Below, piece by piece: positions 55,582 to 64,000 of a stretch of DNA of 64,000 nt (position 1 is its first letter; the number at the start of each line of letters is the position of its first letter). Under the pieces are notes generated by a model, which saw only the letters and a program-made list of their open reading frames with translations, searched no databases and was not told the DNA's origin. A program made the translations under genes and the position numbers. The stretch is from Impatiens glandulifera (taxonomy: Eukaryota; Streptophyta; Magnoliopsida; Ericales; Balsaminaceae): assembly GCF_907164915.1 (NCBI RefSeq), contig NC_061862.1, positions 128,349,641-128,413,640 on the forward strand. The letters are read 5' to 3'.

Positions 55582-57377
55582 TGTTGGGAAACTATTGGGA
55601 AAACTAAGTAAAAAGTTAATTAACAGAAAAGTGCTAAATATTAATCAATTAAGTTTTGATGATGTTTTGATATGAATGAAGCTAAGTCGTCTAATTGTTT
55701 CTATGCAGGTGCATCAGTTTTGGCTAATTTAGATAGGGTCTAAGCAGGCTAATAAGACGTGATACGTAGTTAGACGTGCTAGTCTATTAGATATGTATTT
55801 AGACGTGCTAGTCTAACAGATACGTAGTAAGACGTGTCAGTCTAACAGATACGTAGTTAGACATGTCAGTCTAACAGATACGTAGTTAGACTTGTCAGTC
55901 TAAAAGATATGTAGTTAGACGTGCTAGTATAACAGATACGTAGTTAGACGTGTCAGTCTAATAGATACGTAGTTAGACGTGTCAATCTAACTAATACGTA
56001 GTTAGACGTGCTTGTCTAACAAATACGTAGTTAGACGTGCCAGTCTAACAGATACGCAGTTAGACGTGCACGTCTGATAAATACGTAGTTAGACGTGCAA
56101 GTCTAACACATACGTAGTTAGACGTGTCAGTCTAACAGATACGTAGTTAGACGTGTTAGTCTAACAGATATGTAGTTAGACGTGCTAGTCTAACATATAC
56201 GTAGTTAGACGTGCCAGTCTTACATATACGTAGTTAGACGTGCCAGTCTAAAAGATATATAGTTAGACGTGCTAGTCTAACAGACACATAGTTAGACATG
56301 TTAGTCTAACAGACACGTAGTTAGACGTGTCAGTCTAACAGACATGTAGTTAGACGTTACAAACTAACAGGAACATAGTTAGATGTGGGAATTTAACTCC
56401 TTCAGATCAGTTTGAAGGGATATGAAGTTAGACGTTGCAATCTAACTCTATTAGACGTTGCAGTCTAACTCCATTAGACGTGGTAGTCTAATGGAACTCG
56501 CTATTAGATGTTGGTGTCTAACTCCCTTAGACTTGGCAGTCTAATGGAGCACGTTTATTTCCCCACTTCAGCAACCGTTTGAAGTTTACATATGTCTACC
56601 CACGATTAACTAGTTGTACGTTACTCTTGCTCCACTTTCTCTTGCAGACTAGTACGCCAGCTATTTGCAACAAATGAATGAACGCCACGTACGCAAAGAA
56701 TCCTCCCACTACTTGTTCAGTTCATGACAGTTGTAGAAGGATATCCCGCGCACTACCGTTTAGTACGGCCACGTTCCAGAAGCACAGAGTCTGATGTACT
56801 TTTTCCTTTAGGCGACCATCCTATGGGCGCGTGCCATGTGTCCAGGAAGAAAATTCGACCGTTGGTGTCCTTGTACTACAAATAGACGATCAAGGACAAC
56901 GACCGAATCACTGGTTACGCTGCTCATTTTTCTACAATCTTACTCATCTACTCTTGCACTTATTGATTGTACATCTTTTCAAGTTCAAGAGAGAATCAAA
57001 CACTGTTTAGCTGAGAGATATTATTGATCATATTGTAAGTTTCTTAGAGTGTTATTTATTCCGTGAGTTGTATATGATTCAAAGAAGTTTAGTGAAATCC
57101 TTCTGGTTGTTGAAAGAAGGGGTGACGTAGGAGAGCTAGTTCCGAACATCTATAAACAACTTGATGTGTTCTTTACTTTCAGTCCTTTCAATCTTCTCGG
57201 TTCAAAGCTTCAAAACCAAACAAACATTTCCGCACTTGAATCGTTTTCAAGAGTATGTGAAGGTTTGCGAAGAATAGAAAAAGATATTAATCCCTAATAG
57301 GATTTCTATCATTCCGTTTATCCGAAATTGTTATCAATAGTTAGACCCCGTCTCTATTGATTACATTGTTTCTATCA
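55582..57377 (+). repeat. Element D 3' LTR
   Basis: 1,796 bp, TGTTGGG...CTATCA. The palindrome array spans about 55745-56550 and is longer than in the 5' LTR, which accounts for much of the 128-bp length difference. The shared TGACGTA block is at about 57115-57160 and the hairpin at 57235-57251. CACAC follows. Confidence 0.9.
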
Positions 57378-58707
57378 CACACACATTCTAATTATAATCA
57401 AATACAACCTCTTATACATCCAATCATTATCAAACACAAACTTATACTTGTAAATTCAATCACAATCCCTATACTTGGATATTTGCACATAATTTTTATG
57501 CTTAGATAATTAAACAAGATCCATAAACTTAGTAACCAAAACACCACTTAGAAAAGATAAAAGAAATTAGTGAAGAAGGAACTACCGAGAGATTTGAATC
57601 AAATCTTTCAGTATTTGCTTCCAAAACTGACAGTTTTACCCCCATTTCTTTACGATTTGGCCTTAACTACTCAGAAATTCTCAAAATTCTACGAAGTGGC
57701 CAATACTGAAAGAATTATCATTTTCTTTCGCCTTTACCCTTAAATACCGAAAGATTTGATTCAAATCTTTCTATATTTGATTATTTAAAATATCATAATT
57801 AATAGATTTAAACCTGATTAATTTTATTATTAAGAAAGTAAACATAATCATATACTTAGAAATTAAACAAAACGCCTACACATACAAACACAATCCATAC
57901 ACACACATTCTAATTATAATCAAACACAAACCTATACTTATAAATTAATTCACAATCCTTATACTTAGATATTGATACACAATTTATATGCTTAGATAAT
58001 TAAACAAGATCTTTATACTAAGAAACCAAAACACCACTTAGAAAAGGGAAATCAAATGAGTGAAGAATACCATTACCGAAAGATTTGAATAGATTTGATT
58101 CAAATCATTCAGTATTTTGGGAGAAAAACCGAAAAATTTAGTTTATATCTCTCCGCATATCCACTTCAGAAAAACCCAACACTTAGAATTTTTTTTATGT
58201 TTATTAATGGTCAAAACCGACAAATTTAGAATAAATCTCTCGGCATGTCCCCTCCAGAAAAACCCAAACACTTAGATTTTTTTCCCTTTTTTAAAGAGTC
58301 AAAACCGATAGTTTTATTAATGTTTCGGCATTTCCCCTCTAGAAAAACACAAACACTTAGATTTTTTCCTTGTTTTTTTGAAAGGGCTAAAACCGACAGA
58401 TTTAGTTAAGTCTTTAGGCATTTCCCCTTCAGAAAAATCTAAACACTTAGATTTTTTCCCTATTTTTTTAATGTTCCAAAACCAATAGATTTAGTATAAA
58501 TCTTTCGGATTTTCCCCTTCTAAAATCCCATTTTTTGGAAGAATCCAAAGCCGATAGATATAGACTATATATGTCGACATTTCATGACTATACCGGCAAG
58601 CTAGTAGCACCTATTGATGGCATATTTCTTCCTTTTGATATGTATACGGAAAGATTTATATATTTTTCGGAAAATATGTTTCGGTAAAACCCCCATTTTT
58701 ACTAGTG
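57378..58707 (-). mobile_element. Right terminal region of the large CACTA transposon
   Basis: Ends CCCCATTTTTACTAGTG at 58707, the reverse complement of a CACTAGTAAAAATGGGG terminus. Subterminal palindromes of ACCGAAAG...CTTTCGGT type recur through 57585-58690. An internal duplication relates 57378-57640 to 57880-58110. Together with 42651-43860 and 47188-47376 it forms the 5' side of the minus-strand transposase gene. CAT (58708-58710) would be one target duplication copy. The left terminus was not found. Confidence 0.8.
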
Positions 58708-58739
58708 CATATTGAGCTAATATTGTCTAATTTCCAAAA

Positions 58740-59815
58740 GAGTTCGGGCTTCCAGAGTTGAATTCGTAGATGTCCAAAGTCAATTAATTGGGAGAGAGTG
58801 AAGAAAAACTTAATGATGAAGAAAAGGTTGATCATGGAAATTTCATAAGGTTGAGTTTATTAGAAGAGAGTTTTGCGAGACAAATGTCAAGGGTTAATTA
58901 ACTTTCACTCGGTGACAAAAACACTTCTTTTGAGAAACAATTTTTATAGGCTCAAGAATGATGATGATGAGTCACAAGAGAAGAAGTCAAGGAATTTTTG
59001 TTCAACATTAATGGGAACAAGAACCCATGCCATAACAGATTCAATGCTCAATTCTTTAAAGAAAACTTATTGGTTTTGGGTCACGATGTCACATAAGGGG
59101 TTTTAGAATTCTTCATAAATAGAAAAATGCTTAAACAGTGGAACACTAAAGTTTTGACCCTAATTCCCAAACCCACGGTTGCTAAAAAAGTTCAAGATTT
59201 TAGACCAATTTCTTATAGTAATTTATTTAAAAAATTATTTAAAAAATTCATTTAAAACGCTTTAAGAATGTCATTGGTAAGATTGTCAGTCTAAATCAGT
59301 ATGCATTTATCCCTAGTCAAACTATTTCTCATAATATTATGCTCATGTAGAATCTTTTTAAAGGTTATGGGAAAAGAAAAATATTTCCGAGAATTACTTT
59401 CATAATTTATATAAAAAAGGCCTTTGATTCGGTTAGATGGGAAGCCATTCGGGATTTCATGTTTGTATTTGGTTTTATTATGATTTTTATAGAATGGATT
59501 TTGCAATGTGTTTCTACCTCTCATTTTGTAGTTAGCGTAAATGGCATCTACAAAGCCTATTTCAAAGGTAAAAATAGAGTGAGATGGGGAGATCCCCTCT
59601 CTTCTTATCTTTTTGTCATCAACATGGCGATCTTTGAGAACATCTTTACAATGCTCCAAAAGAATCGACTATACCACTTCCACTCATTTTGTGAGGAGAA
59701 AGAGATTACCCACTTATGCTTTGCTAACGACATTTTCATCCTTACACACGTGGACGTTAATTGCATCAAAACTAAAAGGTATGCACTAACATTTTTTCTG
59801 AGGTTACAAGTTTGA
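58740..59815 (+). pseudogene. LINE reverse transcriptase relic
   Basis: Non-LTR retrotransposon RT with stops and frameshifts. In order: 'PKPTVAKKVQDFRPIS' (about 59165-59215), 'NQYAFIPSQT' (59298-59328), 'KKAFDSVRWEAI' carrying the first catalytic Asp (about 59415-59450), 'RWGDPLSSYLF' (59582-59614), and 'FANDIFIL' where the catalytic FADD reads FAND (about 59722). The second catalytic Asp pair is thus broken. From 59465 this sequence is the first unit of the 812-bp tandem repeat. It lies outside the CACTA end at 58707. Confidence 0.85.
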
Positions 59816-61901
59816 CAATTAACAAAAACAAAATATTGGCATTCTATGGAGGCATGAAGGAGGACATGAAGGCGAATATTTTTAGCATCATGGGCGCTTT
59901 TCAGTCAAAAACTTTGGAATCCCACTTACACAAAAACATATACAAATTTCACATTGCATACCATTGATCGAGAAGGCAAATAACACAATTTCATGATGGG
60001 AAGAAAGGAAACTCACGCATGTTGGAAGGATCGAACTAGTTAATAGTGGCGGTTATGGGAATCATAGGATATTTGGCACAACAGACTATTCTCCTAAAGA
60101 AAGTAATGAAAGAATTAGATACACTAATGAGGAACTTCTTAAGGGGAAACAATCACTTGTACAAAAAAGGCCATGTAGCGAGTAAACATAGCGATTGGTC
60201 TAAAGGACAATCGCTATTATTAATGTTGTAATGATTGGGTTTAAATCCAATTGTTATTTCACTGATAATAGCAATTGTATTTGGTTTTATTATGATTTTT
60301 ATAGAATGGATTTTGCAATGTGTTTCTACCTCTCATTTTGTAGTTAGCGTAAATGGCATCTACAAAGCCTATTTCAAAGGTAACAATAGAGTGAGATGGG
60401 GAGATCCCCTCTCTTCTTATCTTTTTGTCATCAACATGGCGATCTTTGAGAACATCTTTACAATGCTCCAAAAGAATCGACTATACCACTTCCACTCATT
60501 TTGTGAGGAGAAAGAGATTACCCACTTATGCTTTGCTAATGACATTTTCATCCTTACACACGTGGACGTTAATTGCATCAAAACTAAAAGGTATGCACTA
60601 ACATTTTTTCTGAGGTTACAAGTTTGACAATTAACAAAAACAAAATATTGGCATTCTATGGAGGCATGAAGGAGGACATGAAGGCGAATATTTTTAGCAT
60701 CATGGGCGCTTTTCAGTCAAAAACTTTGGGATCCCACTTACACAAAAACATATACAAATTTCACATTGCATACCATTGATCGAGAAGGCAAATAACACAA
60801 TTTCATGATGGGAAGAAAGGAAACTCACGCATGTTGGAAGGATCGAACTAGTTAAGAGTGGCGGTTATGGGAATCATAGGATATTTGGCACAACAGACTA
60901 TTCTCCTAAAGAAAGTAATGAAAGAATTAGATACACTAATGAGGAACTTCTTAAGGGGAAACAATCACTTGTACAAAAATGGCCATGTAGCGAGTAAACA
61001 TAGCGATTTGTCTAAAGGACAATCGCTATTATTAATGTTGTAATGATTGGGTTTAAATCCAATTGTTATTTCATTGATAATAGCAATTGTATTTGGTTTT
61101 ATTATGATTTTTATAGAATGGATTTTGCAATGTGTTTCTACCTCTCATTTTGTAGTTAGCGTAAATGACATCTACAAAGCCTATTTCAAAGGTAAAAATA
61201 GAGTGAGATGGGGAGATCCCCTCTCTTCTTATCTTTTTGTCATCAACATGGCGATCTTTGAGAACATCTTTACAATGCTCCAAAAGAATCGACTATACCA
61301 CTTCCACTCATTTTGTGAGGAGAAAGAGATTACCCACTTATGCTTTGCTAACGACATTTTCATCCTTACACACGTGGACGTTAATTGCATCAAAACTAAA
61401 AGGTATGCACTAACATTTTTTCTGAGGTTACAAGTTTGACAATTAACAAAAACAAAATATTGGCATTCTATGGAGGCATGAAGGAGGACATGAAGGCGAA
61501 TATTTTTAGCATCATGGGCGCTTTTCAGTCAAAAACTTTGGGATCCCACTTACACAAAAACATATACAAATTTCACATTGCATACCATTGATCGAGAAGG
61601 CAAATAACACAATTTCATGATGGGAAGAAAGGAAACTCACGCATGTTGGAAGGATCGAACTAGTTAAGAGTGGCGGTTATGAGAATCATAGGATATTTGG
61701 CACAACAGACTATTCTCCTAAAGAAAGTAATGAAAGAATTAGATACACTAATGAGGAACTTCTTAAGGGGAAACAATCACTTGTACAAAAAAGGCCATGT
61801 AGCGAGTAAACATAGCGATTGGTCTAAAGGACAATCGCTATTATTAATGTTGTAATGATTGGGTTTAAATCCAATTGTTATTTCATTGATAATAGCAATT
61901 G
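59465..61901 (+). repeat. Three-copy 812-bp tandem repeat: LINE RT fragment plus CACTA-type subterminal palindromes
   Basis: Units start at 59465, 60277 and 61089 and are nearly identical. Each contains the RT segment ('RWGDPLSSYLF', 'FANDIFIL'), then about 90 bp with TAGCGATTGGTCTAAAGGAC and AATCGCTA (for example 60188-60221), the same palindrome family as the small CACTA element at 43861. The third unit runs into further TAGCGATT-type pairs (61902-61965). Each unit encodes a 118-130-codon frame that is an RT fragment only. Confidence 0.9.
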
Positions 61902-62297
61902 ATCATTAGACCAATCGCTAATACCTTGATATAACGACAATTTGTTAGAAAACCAATCTCTATAAACCTAATAAAAACTACAAAAAGAGGCGCAACGTTT
62001 TACGGCCTTTTTGAAGTGTGAGTAAATATTGGATAAGTAACCCATCACTATTCAATATAGGTTTAATTAACACATCTCTCCTTTGCTTTTCCTTTCTCCT
62101 TTTCCTTTCCGAAACCCTCTCCCCCTTGACATCTCTTTCTTCTCTTTTTCTCTCCAATATCCATCCTCGACCAGAACCAAATCCAATCTTCATTTCTTCT
62201 CCTCGGCTAGAACCAGAAATAGAGAGAGAAGTGAAATCCTCTACCAAAACCAAATCCTATCTCCATTTCACTCTTTTAGAGTTTTTATTCTCTGTAG
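61902..62297. other. Subterminal-type palindromes then CT-rich leader-like sequence
   Basis: 61902-61965 continues the CCAATCGCTA type motifs. 62060-62200 is strongly CT-rich, like a 5' untranslated leader. A pyrimidine tract ending TCTCTGTAG at 62297 looks like a splice acceptor for the open segment that follows. No CACTA terminus was located. Confidence 0.45.
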
Positions 62298-62549
62298 GAA
62301 GATCCAGTTTCTGCCTCAACTAATGAGGAAGATCCAGTTTCGAAGAAACGCCGAGTCCTTAAAGTTCTATGGAAAGGTAAGAATCCTGGCGAGCCTCACA
62401 TCCTCACCGTCAATTGCCCCGATAACCGTAGTATCCGCATATTCTCTCATCGCACTCTATTCCCGTTTATCGTGGGGATACAAAAGAATGATGATTATCA
62501 AATCAGATTAGATCTCTCTATAAACACAGAGGTGAATCAGCTACATTAA
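62298..62549 (+). pseudogene. Exon-like host gene fragment, possibly ACT-domain (ACR-type)
   Basis: Open from just after a putative splice acceptor (62297) to the TAA at 62547, with no ATG in this frame. Contains a short duplicated phrase 'EDPVS', a basic 'KKRR' cluster and 'GKNPGEPHILTVNCPD'. The last resembles the start of the ACT domain in plant ACR9/ACR10-like proteins ('NPG(D/E)P..ITVNCPDKTG') as I remember them. After NCPD the resemblance fades, so the link is weak. It could be a captured fragment with a frameshift, or an unrelated sequence. Confidence 0.3.
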
Positions 62550-63397
<848 letters not shown>

Positions 63398-63781
63398 TAA
63401 TTATGAATTTAACTACTTTTTTCATTTCATTTTGGTGTATATTATCCTTTACAGCTAGACATATACTATGCTCTTCTCATGTTATTGGTGATATTTGTAT
63501 CTGAATCCTTGTTGTTTATGAAAGATTGATTTTGGATAGTGTATATTTGATCTATATGGGAAATTGTCCTCTGCTTTTCAAAACATAACAACTATGACCC
63601 TGATAATCTTTATTAAAATTTGTTCTGATAGTGACGTTCAAAATAGAATAATTCTATTTTTTGGGGAAATATAATAATTCTATTTTATGAGCTGTTGCTG
63701 GAGCACTTCATTTGTAATATGATTCTTATACAATTTTGAAAATGTCTAGAATAAGGTAAGATGCATTTGTAAATTGTAGTA
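63398..63781. other. AT-rich spacer
   Basis: No gene recognised. It may be a remnant of the next UGPase intron. Confidence 0.4.
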
Positions 63782-64000
63782 TGATAGAAAAATTAAGTAA
63801 GTTAATTTTAAACGGCCAGAAAACTAAATTAATCACAACTCTCATGTGCAGAAACAGATTAAGTCGTATAAACCGGCTGGAGACCGCATAAACTGGCTGG
63901 AGAATATACAAAAGTAATCCGGCTCTAGATGATCAAGTCATGATCAAGAGGAACCGGCTTCAACACCTCAACCAGACCGCCTAGCAAGAAGGTTCTCAAT
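63782..64000 (+). mobile_element. Probable start of another B-like copia LTR, cut by the window edge
   Basis: TGATAGAAAAATTAA at the start, then spaced 'ACGGCCAGAAAACTAA', 'ATGTGCAGAAACAG' and many AACCGGC motifs. This parallels the element B LTR start (TGTTAGATAAAATTAG, CCATGCAGGAACAAGG, AACCGG motifs). It is a diverged relative. The start is uncertain to about ten bases. Confidence 0.5.

Larger units (their letters stand above)
47377..57377 (+). mobile_element. Element D: pol-less copia element (gag plus accessory ORF)
   Basis: The LTRs are 47377-49044 and 55582-57377. The probable target duplication CACAC (47372-47376, 57378-57382) lies in CA-rich DNA. Order: LTR, primer site, gag (49095-50891), palindrome-rich leader, accessory frame (51860-55345), polypurine tract, LTR. 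No pol domain was found. It is the sister layout of element C with a different LTR family (TTAGAC-N6-GTCTAA arrays). Both frames are broken. Confidence 0.9.

Overview
The window is repeat-dense plant nuclear DNA. The evidence is Ty1/copia polyproteins, initiator-Met-tRNA primer sites, CACTA transposon ends, a LINE, AT-rich spacers and a fragment of a plant UDP-glucose pyrophosphorylase gene. I found no intact host gene. The accessory proteins described below resemble, from memory, hypothetical proteins annotated in asterid/Lamiales genomes; that placement is a guess.

Layout. 1-2821: AT-rich DNA with the decayed 3' end of an old copia element on the minus strand. 2822-27066: element A, a large Sirevirus-like copia element with palindrome-rich LTRs. 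A contains a complete nested element B (7278-21005, 5-bp target duplication AATCC) and continues past its second LTR into a second, truncated gag. 27067-29062: AT-rich spacer starting with a 94-bp tandem repeat. 29063-43860 and the terminal pieces 47188-47376 and 57378-58707: a minus-strand CACTA (En/Spm) transposon with a tnp2-type transposase gene. It is broken by element C (30615-40813), a LINE 3' fragment (about 41581-42650), a small CACTA element (43861-47187, target duplication GTA) and element D (47377-57377, probable target duplication CACAC). 58708-61901: a LINE reverse-transcriptase relic whose end is amplified into a three-copy 812-bp tandem repeat joined to CACTA-type subterminal palindromes. 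62298-63397: exon-like host gene fragments, including the UGPase piece. 63782-64000: probable start of another B-like LTR.

The four copia elements form one system. Each carries, between its gag or pol and the 3' LTR, one or more extra reading frames of one protein family (A one, B three, C one, D one). Each copy has its own TATA box 68-129 bp upstream of its ATG. C and D have gag plus this accessory frame but no pol. In A, C and D the LTRs hold long arrays of TTAGAC-N5/6-GTCTAA palindromes, and related palindromes recur in the leader just upstream of the accessory frame. B uses a different palindrome (AACCGGA-N5-TCCGGTT and relatives) in its LTR, with related AACCGG motifs in its leaders. A short hairpin, CTTGAA-N5-TTCAAG (one first-arm variant), lies 126-128 bp before the end of all seven complete LTRs. 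Family-specific motif arrays paired with a family-specific accessory gene resemble anti-silencing systems such as VANDAL/VANC, but this is a hypothesis.

Almost every frame carries stops or frameshifts, so these are dead copies. B has the best preserved pol: one continuous frame with three nonsense codons and intact catalytic motifs.
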